DNA of 44,155 nt from Phycisphaerae bacterium (GTDB taxonomy: Bacteria > Planctomycetota > Phycisphaerae > Phycisphaerales > Phycisphaeraceae), in NCBI GenBank assembly GCA_030426385.1, contig JAUHYI010000036.1, positions 1 through 44,155 of the forward strand, in the 5' to 3' direction. Positions 8,150 to 17,795 of the stretch are shown piece after piece; the stretch's first letter is position 1; each line of letters opens with the position of its first letter. The position numbers and the translations under genes were made by a program. Below the pieces are notes generated by a model. The model did no database searches and was not told the DNA's origin. It worked only from the letters and a program-made list of their open reading frames with translations.

Positions 8150-8917
8150 GTGCAAACCATACCGCATACTCACGAAAAAGACAGGGCAATCACCCGAAGT
8201 CGATATGGTTTCACGCTCGTCGAACTGCTGGTGGTCATATCGATTGTTGCTTTGCTGATCTCGATTCTGTTGCCCGCCTTATCGGCAGCACGCAAGGGAG
8301 CATGGCTGGTTAAGTGCTTGTCTAATCAACGGCAGATTGGGCTAGCCATGTTTATGTATCTCGATGAGAACGAAACCTACTATCCAAGTATGGACACGCT
8401 ACAGTCCGAGCCGTGGCGGTGGGCGGGGCCAATGATTTTTGATATGGCTATTCCCGGTGCCACGAATCGTCCGCTCAATAAATATCTCGGCATCAGGGAT
8501 GCTGTGAGCGAGAGCTCTGGTGCCAAGCCGCCCACAAACACAGCAACCCATTGCCCGGCCGATCAGTTCAAAGTTTTCGGCTTGCCCACTGACACGGCGT
8601 ACAACAAACTGGGCACGAGTTATTACTTCAATGCCTGGGGCCAATCGGGAATTTACAACGGCCTCAAAGGAACACGGCTCGATGATTTAACCAATCCGTC
8701 TCGGATCATCGCGGCGGCGGATTATGGGTTGTTGTACACGTTGGTTTCCGGTGATCCGACGGCTGATTATTTGATCGGCCCACACGATCCAGGCATCGGC
8801 CAGCGAGGCAACGCCCTTTTTGCTGACTCCCATGCCGCAGCCAACGATTTTGAACCCAATGATCTTCTTTTGCATTACTGGGAAGGTTACAACTGGACCG
8901 TTATCGCTCAGGAATAA
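8150..8917 (+). CDS. Prepilin-like protein with N-terminal methylation motif
   Basis: GTG at 8150 follows AAGAGG with good spacing, and no better ATG precedes the motif. Residues 18-36 are a type IV prepilin signal: RYG|FTLVELLVVIS, with cleavage after Gly20 and the conserved Glu at mature position 5. A hydrophobic helix follows and then a globular domain of about 210 residues. Its C-terminal GNALFADSH segment resembles the H-x9-DG region of planctomycete DUF1559-like proteins, which occur in large paralogous families. The role is unknown; such proteins are thought to sit at the cell surface or in pseudopili. It lies between the PEP-CTERM gene and GH89, so it is likely part of the same transcript. 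Confidence 0.8.
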   Translation: MQTIPHTHEKDRAITRSRYGFTLVELLVVISIVALLISILLPALSAARKGAWLVKCLSNQRQIGLAMFMYLDENETYYPSMDTLQSEPWRWAGPMIFDMAIPGATNRPLNKYLGIRDAVSESSGAKPPTNTATHCPADQFKVFGLPTDTAYNKLGTSYYFNAWGQSGIYNGLKGTRLDDLTNPSRIIAAADYGLLYTLVSGDPTADYLIGPHDPGIGQRGNALFADSHAAANDFEPNDLLLHYWEGYNWTVIAQE

Positions 8918-8974
8918 CGACTTGAAAATGCCGACCACTGGCATCGCTATTTACTTGTTACAGGATTTTTGATT

Positions 8975-11431
8975 ATGCGTTTTAATGTGTGTTTTCTGGG
9001 CTTGCTTAGCTTGATGGCCACCACCTATTCCTCGCAAGCCTACGCGTCGAATGAATTGGTGCTGGCAACAAATAATGCGGCGACAAGTTACATCCTGATT
9101 GCTTCAAATGCTAGTGAAGCCGAATCGCTGGCGGCTGACGAACTGCAGCACTACATCAAAGCAATGACAAACGTTGCGATTCCGATTCAACGTGGCGACC
9201 GCTTACTCAAAAACTCGAACGATACGGGCGGTGCAAACAGCGTGGCGATTCTGATTGGATGTTACAACACCAATCCATTGATCGGTCAAATGATCACAGA
9301 GGGCACGATCAAACTCGACTCTGCCGAGATCACGCCGGATGGATTTTTGATCAAGAGTGTGCAACGGGATGATCAATCATGCCTGGTTCTGGCAGGCGTG
9401 AATGAACATGCGACGCTTTATGCTGTGTACGATCTTTTGGAACGATTCGGACGAATTGGTTTCTTCCGTTATGAGGAACGCGTACCCAAGCGCGATACAT
9501 TCACCATTCCAGCCAGTGACATTCGTGAACGTGCTTATTTCAAAACACGCATGCACGGCGGACAGTATCACTATTTCGGCACGCAGTTTTTCGGGGAAAA
9601 AGATTGGCAATCTGAACTGCGATGGTTTGCTAAGTATCGTCTCAACCGTATCAACTATATCCCAGGCCCAGCGCTGGGCGAAAAAGTTTCTGGACGCGGA
9701 TGGCAACGCATGGGCGTCGACATTCCTGCCGATGTGATCGATGCGAACGATGCAAATCTTCAATTGAATCAAAGGCTTTCTCGCTACGGGATCAATCTCG
9801 GCGTTCATGCTCCCTACCCCACCACCGATGGCTCAATTGCACCGCCCTACCTCGCTGCTTTTAAAGCAAAGTATCCGGATGCAAATTATCTCGTGCTTGA
9901 TGCTTCGCATGTTTATGTGCATCCAAGTGATCCCCTCTGGTTGGAAATGAACCAGAACATGCTGCGTGATCATATTGAGATCTTTGGCCAAAGTAGCGTG
10001 TTCGCTTTGCCAACTCCCTATACGGAACAGTCACCTGGCGAAACTCATGAAGAGCAAGAGGCACTGACCACCGACTATGCGAACGCTGTGGGCCAATTGG
10101 CTAAATGGAGTGAATCACAATATCCCGGCGTCGAATGGGTATGGGATGGCTGGGTCTTTGCCAATAAAGCATACTGGACACCACGTCGCGTCAAACGATT
10201 ACTCGACGCGCTACCTTCGTCACTCGACATGATGATCTGGGATTATCCCGCAGAGGACGAGCCGACCTATGTGCTCCAGAACTACTGGCATGGTCGTCCA
10301 TGGGCATACATCGTGTGTCATTCCATGGCGGGCAACACCTCTGTGCATGGCGATGTCAATCGAATTGCCGGCGAGACGTTTCGCGTTCTTGCTGACCAGC
10401 GTGCCGACCAAACATTGCAAGGCTTTGGCTACTACACCGAAGCGCGTGACTACATTCCGTTTTTCCAGGACTACATCCTGCACCTGGCGTGGAACCCACT
10501 GCGCAACGTGGATGAATTTGTCGCCGACTATTGCGAACGCCGCTATGAACCCGAATCGGTACAGGCAATGATTGCCTGTCATCAAAAACTATTAAAAACA
10601 GTCTATGGCCCGCAAAGCGATACACATTTAACCCATGGTTTCCGAACGGTGCGCGCGCAAGACCCGGTCTACTGGTTCACGATCGGCGCAAACTGGGTGC
10701 CATTCGACGGCGTGCAACATCGCGTGGCGGTAATGCAGAACCAATGGGCACCGCAACTGCGTGACGCTTTGGCTGATGCCTTGAGTGTGTACGACCGTGA
10801 AAAGAACAATCCTGCCTACGTGCGGGACCTCGCCGACATCATGCGTTCTTATGTTCATGTTCGTGTGAATATGGCCGTCTGGAATGCCGCCGACGCGGCA
10901 CGGCGAGGTGACCGCGAAAACTTCAATCACAACTACCAGCAGATTGAGCGTTTGTTTGACCAACTTCTTCTGGCCATCGGTCTTGTGACGGATCGTTGGG
11001 AGTATAGCGTGGCGGCAACGATTGAAGAGTTTAAAGATGCGCCGATCGCACGAAGTGATGATCAGATCCGGCATCACCTGTACTACGTCACGTTCGGCGG
11101 TGATCGTATCTACGATTACGCACGCAGCGATCGTTATGAAATGATCCGCGATCTGTATCGCCCGTTTACGATGTCCGCCCTCGACGGCATGAGACAACAA
11201 CTTGATGAGGGTAACGATGTGGTGATCGGTACCGCACCGTCCGCATCGAATGGAAATTACGGCACGATCATGGATGTGGTCAAGGAACAAGCACATATTG
11301 GTTCATCAAGCGGCCAACAAGCTGTGATCAATCAATTCATCACCGGCCCTTGTGCACTTCCCCCCTCTCCAGCCGATGCGAAAAAAGTGGTTGAAGGTTT
11401 TCTGGCATTAATCAAACAGGGTCAGATTTAA
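8975..11431 (+). CDS. GH89-like alpha-N-acetylglucosaminidase, exported
   Basis: The ATG at 8975 has AGGA nine bases upstream and is preferred over the TTG at 8969. A signal peptide ends near residue 24 (QAYA). Residues 40-170 form the GH20b/NAGLU N-terminal domain (AADELQHYIKAM; GRIGFFRYEERVPKR). The barrel then shows features aligning with human NAGLU: a segment with Glu351 (PTPYTEQSPGE) where the acid/base is expected, WVWDGWVFANKAYW, and DYPAEDEPTY with Glu427 where NAGLU has the nucleophile in DLFAE. HSMAGNTSVHG matches the NAGLU HNFGGN region. GH89 enzymes release terminal alpha-linked N-acetylglucosamine, as in heparan chains. The N-terminal part of the barrel is divergent, so a new subfamily or altered substrate is possible. 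This is the only clearly exported glycosidase of the locus. Confidence 0.7.
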   Translation: MRFNVCFLGLLSLMATTYSSQAYASNELVLATNNAATSYILIASNASEAESLAADELQHYIKAMTNVAIPIQRGDRLLKNSNDTGGANSVAILIGCYNTNPLIGQMITEGTIKLDSAEITPDGFLIKSVQRDDQSCLVLAGVNEHATLYAVYDLLERFGRIGFFRYEERVPKRDTFTIPASDIRERAYFKTRMHGGQYHYFGTQFFGEKDWQSELRWFAKYRLNRINYIPGPALGEKVSGRGWQRMGVDIPADVIDANDANLQLNQRLSRYGINLGVHAPYPTTDGSIAPPYLAAFKAKYPDANYLVLDASHVYVHPSDPLWLEMNQNMLRDHIEIFGQSSVFALPTPYTEQSPGETHEEQEALTTDYANAVGQLAKWSESQYPGVEWVWDGWVFANKAYWTPRRVKRLLDALPSSLDMMIWDYPAEDEPTYVLQNYWHGRPWAYIVCHSMAGNTSVHGDVNRIAGETFRVLADQRADQTLQGFGYYTEARDYIPFFQDYILHLAWNPLRNVDEFVADYCERRYEPESVQAMIACHQKLLKTVYGPQSDTHLTHGFRTVRAQDPVYWFTIGANWVPFDGVQHRVAVMQNQWAPQLRDALADALSVYDREKNNPAYVRDLADIMRSYVHVRVNMAVWNAADAARRGDRENFNHNYQQIERLFDQLLLAIGLVTDRWEYSVAATIEEFKDAPIARSDDQIRHHLYYVTFGGDRIYDYARSDRYEMIRDLYRPFTMSALDGMRQQLDEGNDVVIGTAPSASNGNYGTIMDVVKEQAHIGSSSGQQAVINQFITGPCALPPSPADAKKVVEGFLALIKQGQI

Positions 11432-11460
11432 AACGGCTATTGGATTGAGGAATTGCTCGC

Positions 11461-13455
11461 ATGCGTGCCTTTAAAACCATCACACTAACTGGCGAATCTC
11501 GCCCGGCATTCGGGTCGAGCCCGGACGTTGTGGCCAGCATGAATTCATACTGCGCAGAGGCGGCGCGCTTGGGTATGACTCATCTCCAGGTCAATCATCT
11601 CCCCGATCCACACCATGTGATCCTTCGCGAACAGCCTGACAATTACTACGCGTGGTTTGCTGACTACGGCCCTGCACTCGATCAGTTTGTCAGCAGTGAT
11701 CTTAACCACGGGATATATCCGCAGGAACTCCTGTCGCGCAACTTGACCTATCTGATTGGACTCGCAGAGACGGCGGTCAGTCACGGGATTCATCCGATGC
11801 TGATGTTGTGCGAACCACGATTTGTGCCGGAACGTTTTTTCGAAACACATCCGGAATTACGTGGGCCTCGCGTGGATAATCCGTTTTTTTCCGATGTTCC
11901 GTGGTATGCCATGTGTACGAATCATCCAGTCGTGCGTGAGCATTACCAACAGATGATGTCGCGACTCATGCAACACGTGCCCACGCTAGCCGGGATCAGT
12001 GTGTTTACGCATGATAGCGGCGCAGGCTTCTGTCATAGCCAAGGTCTGTATGCCGGTGCAAACGGCTGCCATCGTTGCCGTCGATGTGGTGCGGGCGAAC
12101 GGGTCGCTGATTTTCTAGGATTACTACAAAGCGTGGGCGCGGAAATTAATCCAAACTTTCGTGTATCACTGGCCACAGGTGTTGAGGGTGCGGAACGTGA
12201 TGCGTTTCTTGCCGCCGCACCCGAGGGTGTCACCGGCGAAGTTCAGGGCACATGGTCCTGGCTTGGAGGACTTGAAGACCAATGGGCCTGGAGTCAACAC
12301 GGCGCATCTATCGAACACGTCGGTTACGCCACCGCTCGCCGCGAACGCGAGCAAGAGTTTGCCTCACGGTTGGACAAGGTCAAGGCATGCAATAAACCCA
12401 CCATCGCGATCTGTTCCATGCCGACGGACGGATTTTATCTCCCCATTCGTTATGTACCGCACCCGTTCCAAAATCTACAAATCCTATCCACGTTGCGTGA
12501 CATGGATGTCGAACATTTGAGTTGTAAGGGTGGACTGACGACGCCGGATCAAGTTCGCTACGACATCAACCGAGAAACTTTCGCGTCATTTTTGAATGAT
12601 CCGACGGAGCCTGCGGATCAGTTGATGTCAAGGATCGCCACGCAATGGGTGGGCCCTTCGCATGAAGGGTTATTGGTTGATGCCTGGCGACTTCTTGATG
12701 AAGCGCATCGTCGACGCAGCTTGTGGTGTTGGGCGTTGCCACGTGAAATACCATTCATGCCCAGTCCGCTGGTGCCTGCTCCCGACTCGCTTGATATTTC
12801 GGAATATGCTTACGCAGATCACCCGGGTCTAGCCTGTATAGATCGGATGCATGGTCGCCACAGGTTGGACAGCTTGAGGCGCGATGAGATTGAGCGTGCC
12901 TGGATTATTTCAAATCATGTGGATGAGGTGTTGCCTCGAATTGTTCAAGCGATCGCCCAGTTGGAAGCGTTGGCGCAGGAAAGCACGAGTGACGCCGCGC
13001 GTCATTGCATACAGGAGCAACTCCGCCACGCCCGCCATTTTCTGCTCTGGCAGCGTAGTACGCATAACTGGTGCGAAGCTGGACGCTGGCTCGCCCCCGC
13101 CCCCCCCGACCCCACCGGCCCCACCACATCTACCATCACACCCACCGCTTCCGGTAAACCTGTGCCGCAACGCACGCTTCAAGCGGTAATCGATGATGAA
13201 ATTTCGGTAACCGAATCGCTTGCTGAAATGTATCAGGACAATCCGAATGCACTGTTTGCGATGGCACCGATCGATGGCATGCTCTATGCCCGTGGGCCTG
13301 GGTTTGTTGAACAACTCAAGCAGCGCGCCCACGTCATGCGTACACACCGCGACGACACGCCATCGCCCATCTGTCTGCCCGACTTGAAACACCACATCAA
13401 AAAGCCATCGCCTGTTTCGAATGGGATGAACCACCCGGAGCCTGTGGCGTCATGA
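11461..13455 (+). CDS. Unassigned TIM-barrel-like putative hydrolase, cytoplasmic
   Basis: I do not recognise the family. The 664-residue protein has no signal peptide. Residues 15-350 look like a glycosidase-style barrel: alternating strands and helices, with MLCEPRFVPERFF, GISVFTHDSGAGFC near 180-195, GEVQGTWSW near 260, and PTDGFYLP near 320. A cysteine cluster follows the HDSGAGFC motif (CHRCRRCG), which could bind metal. Residues 430-530 are helical. Residues about 545-565 form a Pro/Thr-rich linker encoded by a C-rich tract. GAGG precedes the ATG. It sits 29 bases after GH89 and overlaps the next gene by four bases. Its place among sugar genes suggests oligosaccharide hydrolysis, but no reaction can be assigned. 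Confidence 0.6.
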   Translation: MRAFKTITLTGESRPAFGSSPDVVASMNSYCAEAARLGMTHLQVNHLPDPHHVILREQPDNYYAWFADYGPALDQFVSSDLNHGIYPQELLSRNLTYLIGLAETAVSHGIHPMLMLCEPRFVPERFFETHPELRGPRVDNPFFSDVPWYAMCTNHPVVREHYQQMMSRLMQHVPTLAGISVFTHDSGAGFCHSQGLYAGANGCHRCRRCGAGERVADFLGLLQSVGAEINPNFRVSLATGVEGAERDAFLAAAPEGVTGEVQGTWSWLGGLEDQWAWSQHGASIEHVGYATARREREQEFASRLDKVKACNKPTIAICSMPTDGFYLPIRYVPHPFQNLQILSTLRDMDVEHLSCKGGLTTPDQVRYDINRETFASFLNDPTEPADQLMSRIATQWVGPSHEGLLVDAWRLLDEAHRRRSLWCWALPREIPFMPSPLVPAPDSLDISEYAYADHPGLACIDRMHGRHRLDSLRRDEIERAWIISNHVDEVLPRIVQAIAQLEALAQESTSDAARHCIQEQLRHARHFLLWQRSTHNWCEAGRWLAPAPPDPTGPTTSTITPTASGKPVPQRTLQAVIDDEISVTESLAEMYQDNPNALFAMAPIDGMLYARGPGFVEQLKQRAHVMRTHRDDTPSPICLPDLKHHIKKPSPVSNGMNHPEPVAS

Positions 13456-15011
13456 ATTCTGTCAGCACACATCGACCTTGCTTATCAAAACTGAACACGT
13501 TAGCCATTGCTAACGATTCGCAGCGTGACCATGCGTGCGATTTGTTTTTCGAGTCCGTGGACGAGCGTTTTGTCTGGATCATGGATGCTGGCCAGCACAT
13601 CGGGCTGATCGATCGTCAAGGCGCTACGCTTGAATGGATCGCACCGCACACTGGTCTGCAACCACCAAAGCCAGCGGAAGTAACCCAGAATTATCACGCC
13701 CCGGCATTTCAAGGCGGGCGCGTTGTTCTACAGTGGTGGCTCGATGATGGTGCTGGTCTGCGCGTGGATGCGCAGCAACCGTTAACGAAACCATCCGGGG
13801 TCTTGGCTACGCATCCACGATCGCGTCGGCCTGTAACCGAAATCACGTTAGGTTCCGAACGCGGCACACAACTATCGCTTGCAGCGCATCACCGCTTCGA
13901 GGGCGACGAGCGAATCGTCGGTAGCCATCGTGTGACGATTCGATATGACCAGACAGCAATGAGCTATTCCGCTGATGTTGAGGCAGAACTTGTAGCACCC
14001 GATCCGTATCATGCGGAGTTTTGCAATCTGTACGCAGGCGGTGTTTATGACAACCGCGCTGAACTTAAAAGATACGTAGCCACGGCCTGGGAACATCCTG
14101 ACGGTAAACTTCTGCGCTGGAACCACAACCCCGTCAGTTATCTTTCGCCCGGCATGAACGATCGGACAGGCAAACGCCGAATCGCTCAGGGTGGATTCAT
14201 CGGTTATTTCACTGATGAATCCAGCAATCCAATCGTGCAGGTGACTCATGCCTCACCCCCCGCCACCTCCGCGACATGTTCAAACCTTTACGACGAACAT
14301 CTCACCTGCTTGTTGCCTGAGCCCACTGACGAGGGCAACTATCATTGGCAGGTCAGTTTTCGGTTCTATAGTCTCCCACACTCTGTCGCAGAATCGATCT
14401 TGCGCGATGCAGAACTGATTGATCTGGACATCGATCCAGACTGTGATGACCCGGTGTTGCACGATACGGCATACGACGACTCAATCCTCGGGCGCAGGTT
14501 TCTGCGTAATCCTCGCTTTCCTGGTTTTATCCTGGGAAAAATCAATGATTTTGAAGCGCCGATTGATCTGGCATCAACGGTGGTCGGTTCAATGATCTGG
14601 GCGTCAGCGTCTCCGCAAAACCAAGTGTATTGGGATCCGAATGTGGGCCACACGGGAAACCGTTCGATCCGCCTGCGTGGCAACAATGAATGCGAAACAA
14701 CACGGACTCGACTCGCAGGCGGCCCCACGCCACACCTCGATGGCGGTCGCACGTATCGCCTGAGCGGATGGGTGCGTTGCCACGGCGTCGAAGGCGCTGG
14801 TGCATCATTTCGTTTTGACGTCATCGGTCGGCACACCAGCCAGTCACCATTGTTCATCAACCGTACGCCGTTAGTCCGGGGAGACTGTGATTGGACGCAT
14901 GTTGAAACAACATTTCAAACCGCGCCTGATGCAGAACTCGGTTGGTTATATCTGGAACTGGAAGGCCCTGGCGAAGCCTGGTTTGACGAGCTGATTTTAG
15001 AGCCATGCTAA
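13452..15011 (+). CDS. Unassigned protein with C-terminal carbohydrate-binding-like domain
   Basis: This 519-residue protein has no recognised catalytic family and no signal peptide. The first 330 residues are rich in beta-strand patterns and aromatic residues, suggesting a large beta-sandwich or propeller. The last 120 residues resemble a CBM4/9-type jelly roll (RTYRLSGWVRC near 435, then WTHVETTF and EAWFDELILEP at the end). A CBM-like module in a predicted cytoplasmic protein is unusual. Its ATG overlaps the stop of the preceding gene, and its end overlaps the next gene by seven bases, so the three are probably made in fixed ratio and may act together. Confidence 0.55.
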   Translation: MNSVSTHRPCLSKLNTLAIANDSQRDHACDLFFESVDERFVWIMDAGQHIGLIDRQGATLEWIAPHTGLQPPKPAEVTQNYHAPAFQGGRVVLQWWLDDGAGLRVDAQQPLTKPSGVLATHPRSRRPVTEITLGSERGTQLSLAAHHRFEGDERIVGSHRVTIRYDQTAMSYSADVEAELVAPDPYHAEFCNLYAGGVYDNRAELKRYVATAWEHPDGKLLRWNHNPVSYLSPGMNDRTGKRRIAQGGFIGYFTDESSNPIVQVTHASPPATSATCSNLYDEHLTCLLPEPTDEGNYHWQVSFRFYSLPHSVAESILRDAELIDLDIDPDCDDPVLHDTAYDDSILGRRFLRNPRFPGFILGKINDFEAPIDLASTVVGSMIWASASPQNQVYWDPNVGHTGNRSIRLRGNNECETTRTRLAGGPTPHLDGGRTYRLSGWVRCHGVEGAGASFRFDVIGRHTSQSPLFINRTPLVRGDCDWTHVETTFQTAPDAELGWLYLELEGPGEAWFDELILEPC

Positions 15012-16681
15012 AAACCTCATCAACAACAACACGGATCAACCCGGCACAAAACCGGACCGAACTATACCAAGCCCATCGCAAACGCTATCGGCCGTGCTTC
15101 GCGACGGATGGTTCATGGATCGAATCACAATTCGGTGAACCACGTGAACAAGTCGACTATGCTCGCGAATGGTTATGGCATGCACTGGCGTTCCTGGCTG
15201 GCGACGAATCTGACATCGAACTTGCCAACGCCATTCTCCGCGCAACCCCCAATGTCGCCAATCATTTCAACCCAGTCGTCGCTGCGCAAATTCTCGTCCG
15301 ATGCAAGGCACAACTGAGCGAATCTACTCGAAAACATTTATTACAAATCGTTATCGACGGCATACCCGAGGCGATCGATTCTTCATTGGCCACCGCAGGA
15401 CTCAATAATTTTACGATGATGCGGGCCATGCTGTTTTTGACGGCATCGCAGTGCGTAGAAAAATACCAACCCGGAAACCCACATGGATCGATTGATGAAG
15501 TTTATAACCATTATCGCTTGCGCCAGTTTGGGCGAAATATCCTTTGCCTGATCGAACAACAACTCGAGCGTTCAGAACTAGCGCACGAATTCAACAGTCC
15601 GACTTATTCGCCGATAAGCCTGCTCGCCGCTGCCGAGATCGTCAATCTTATCGATGATATTGAATCGGTTAAGGCCGCCTCTAGAATCGAACAGTATCTG
15701 TGGGCTGAGTTGCTTACGTTTTATCATCCGGCATTGGGACAGACGTCCGGCCCAATGTCGCGTGGATATTTTGTTGATCATATCGGCCACGCTAACAATT
15801 GGCGGATACTTTGTGCCATGCTTGGATTGGATCAGACGCACAGCGTGTTGGATTTGTTGTATCCGCCTATGCCGGGCCAGGTGTCGCATGGTGATCTGGT
15901 ATCCGAGCAAGCCATTGCCTGTTGGTTGGCGAGCCCGGATTATCACCCGCCTCAGGATTGGCGAAAAAAACTTAATCAACGGCAGTATCCCTTTGAACAC
16001 ACCGCGTCCTACGAATGGCCAGGTTATGGTTTTAAAAGAGCCGATGGAACCCTCGTCTCCAACGTCGAAGGTGACGACTGCGTTTCATCTGGCACAGGTG
16101 TCGCCACGGTGTATCAAAATCAACAGTTCGCGTTAGGGTCAATGTCGCAAAGCTATAGCACACAGAATGTCCCTTGCCACGCGGCCTATCACATTGATGA
16201 ACACACCACGGCACTCGGCGCTACGCGTTCAGCCTATCCCACATTGACTCGACTCAATGCCGACGGGATTACTCACTCGGACTGCGGTGCGTTTACCACA
16301 GCGCAGAACGGCGAAACGGTTAGCGGAACCGCCAAGCCTTGGCATTGGTTACACACTCAGGGCGTGGCCTATCAATTCAATCTGGTAATCAGTGAACATC
16401 TACCCGTGTCGCGGCCAGTTGAGCGAATATTATTCGATGCCGCACCGGTGGAAATTGGGCGAACGCTGTCGGTCGCTCAGTCGGGGCAATTCCATATTAT
16501 CGATGGGTGTTGTGAATTATTTTTTGACATCCACACGCCCGAGCCAGTCGAGTTCATCGCGACACGACACGATGGCTTGTTGATGTGTTCCGCAGTGGTC
16601 CCCGCATCTTGGCGAGGCGATCTGGTTTTCAATTTTGAGTTCCGTTGTTGTTCAATAAACAGGAAGAGTGACGCCCAGTGA
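15005..16681 (+). CDS. Unassigned alpha/alpha-barrel-like protein, candidate lyase or glycuronidase
   Basis: A 558-residue protein with no signal peptide. Residues 1-320 are all-helical, with repeats suggesting an alpha/alpha toroid (LNNFTMMRAMLFLTAS near 140; EFNSPTYSPISLLAAAEI near 195; SRGYFVDHIGHANNW near 250). Residues 330-558 are strand-rich, like the beta-sandwich that follows the toroid in heparinase II/III-type lyases and in some glycuronidases (GH154 is one precedent for the architecture). Candidate active residues include the Asn, Tyr and His in those motifs. The exact family is not recognised. The gene overlaps both neighbours (seven bases before, four after). A role in cleaving a uronate-containing oligosaccharide fits the context but is inference. 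Confidence 0.55.
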   Translation: MLKTSSTTTRINPAQNRTELYQAHRKRYRPCFATDGSWIESQFGEPREQVDYAREWLWHALAFLAGDESDIELANAILRATPNVANHFNPVVAAQILVRCKAQLSESTRKHLLQIVIDGIPEAIDSSLATAGLNNFTMMRAMLFLTASQCVEKYQPGNPHGSIDEVYNHYRLRQFGRNILCLIEQQLERSELAHEFNSPTYSPISLLAAAEIVNLIDDIESVKAASRIEQYLWAELLTFYHPALGQTSGPMSRGYFVDHIGHANNWRILCAMLGLDQTHSVLDLLYPPMPGQVSHGDLVSEQAIACWLASPDYHPPQDWRKKLNQRQYPFEHTASYEWPGYGFKRADGTLVSNVEGDDCVSSGTGVATVYQNQQFALGSMSQSYSTQNVPCHAAYHIDEHTTALGATRSAYPTLTRLNADGITHSDCGAFTTAQNGETVSGTAKPWHWLHTQGVAYQFNLVISEHLPVSRPVERILFDAAPVEIGRTLSVAQSGQFHIIDGCCELFFDIHTPEPVEFIATRHDGLLMCSAVVPASWRGDLVFNFEFRCCSINRKSDAQ

Positions 16682-17778
16682 TTCATTCACGAAAAATCAA
16701 AATCGGTGTGTTAGGTAGTGGTGGTTATGGCGAAGTCGCACGTAGCTATCTCCGTCATACCGGTGCGTTTGAAATCGTGGCGTGCCATGATGTCGATGCG
16801 AACGTCGCGGACATTGCGGCCGAACAGGAATCCGCCTCGGCTTTTACGGAACTCGGTGCATTCCTACGTCACAACGAGATGGAAGCGGTGTGTATCAATA
16901 CACCAATCCCATTACATGCCGACCACATCGAGGCTTGTCTGGCGGCTGATAAACACGTTTTTGTAACCAAGCCGGTCACGGTAACTTCTCGACAGGCAAA
17001 ACAGCTCGCCGTGATTGCGAAACAGAAAAACCTAGCTTTCATGGTCGGTCACCACGCCCGTCACCGCACATCGATCAAAATGATCAAGCAATGGATATCA
17101 AGCGGAAAGATTGGACAATTGTGCAACGTAGCCATAACCAGTTGTTCCAGCCGTGGCGTAACGGGTAAACCAGACGAGTGGCGATTCAGTGCCAACACCA
17201 ATCCCGGCGGGCCGTTATTGCAATGCGGCATCCATACGATCGATATTCTCCTCGACATCATCGGCCCGGTTCGCCGGGTCATGGCAATCCGTCAGGACGA
17301 TATCACGCCATACGATGTCGAAGACAACTTCATGGTTCTCTTAGACTTCGCCACAGGCGTGCAGGCGACACTGACATGCAACTATACCACGGGATATTTG
17401 CACACAATGCACTGGCTTGCAACGGATGGCAATCTTCATCTGCATGAGCATGTGACGGGATTGAATACCAGCGAACTTTATCTCCAATCGCGCAAAAGCG
17501 GAGATTTTGAACCTTGGATCAAGCAGGATGTTAAACCTGACGCGTCTTACCCTGATGATCATATGGGCGTGTTGGAAAAATCATTCGCCACCCAGATTCT
17601 CAACGGGCAACCAGACTACAGCAACCTGCTCGAGTCAATCGTATCGCTTGAGATTGTGGAGGCCGCCGTGCTCAGTGCACATGAACGCCGAATGGTGGAA
17701 TTGCCAAGTGCCAATGAGACACCAGGCCAATCGCTTCTTAAAGCGACAGTCGTAAAACCGTTAATGGGGCATCAATAA
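16678..17778 (+). CDS. Gfo/Idh/MocA family NAD(P)-dependent oxidoreductase
   Basis: The start is GTG at 16678, inside a GTGA overlap with the previous stop. The 366-residue protein has an N-terminal Rossmann fold (IGVLGSGGYGEVARSYLR, residues 9-26), then the family lysine Lys98 in FVTKPVTV, and the C-terminal GIHTIDILLDIIG segment with His186 and Asp189. Most relatives have EKP; here it is TKP, which may affect cofactor or substrate contacts. Members oxidise or epimerise sugars and sugar derivatives. Beside GH4 it could act on the released monosaccharide. Confidence 0.85.
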   Translation: MIHSRKIKIGVLGSGGYGEVARSYLRHTGAFEIVACHDVDANVADIAAEQESASAFTELGAFLRHNEMEAVCINTPIPLHADHIEACLAADKHVFVTKPVTVTSRQAKQLAVIAKQKNLAFMVGHHARHRTSIKMIKQWISSGKIGQLCNVAITSCSSRGVTGKPDEWRFSANTNPGGPLLQCGIHTIDILLDIIGPVRRVMAIRQDDITPYDVEDNFMVLLDFATGVQATLTCNYTTGYLHTMHWLATDGNLHLHEHVTGLNTSELYLQSRKSGDFEPWIKQDVKPDASYPDDHMGVLEKSFATQILNGQPDYSNLLESIVSLEIVEAAVLSAHERRMVELPSANETPGQSLLKATVVKPLMGHQ

Positions 17779-17795
17779 TTTTGTCTGGAGATGTA

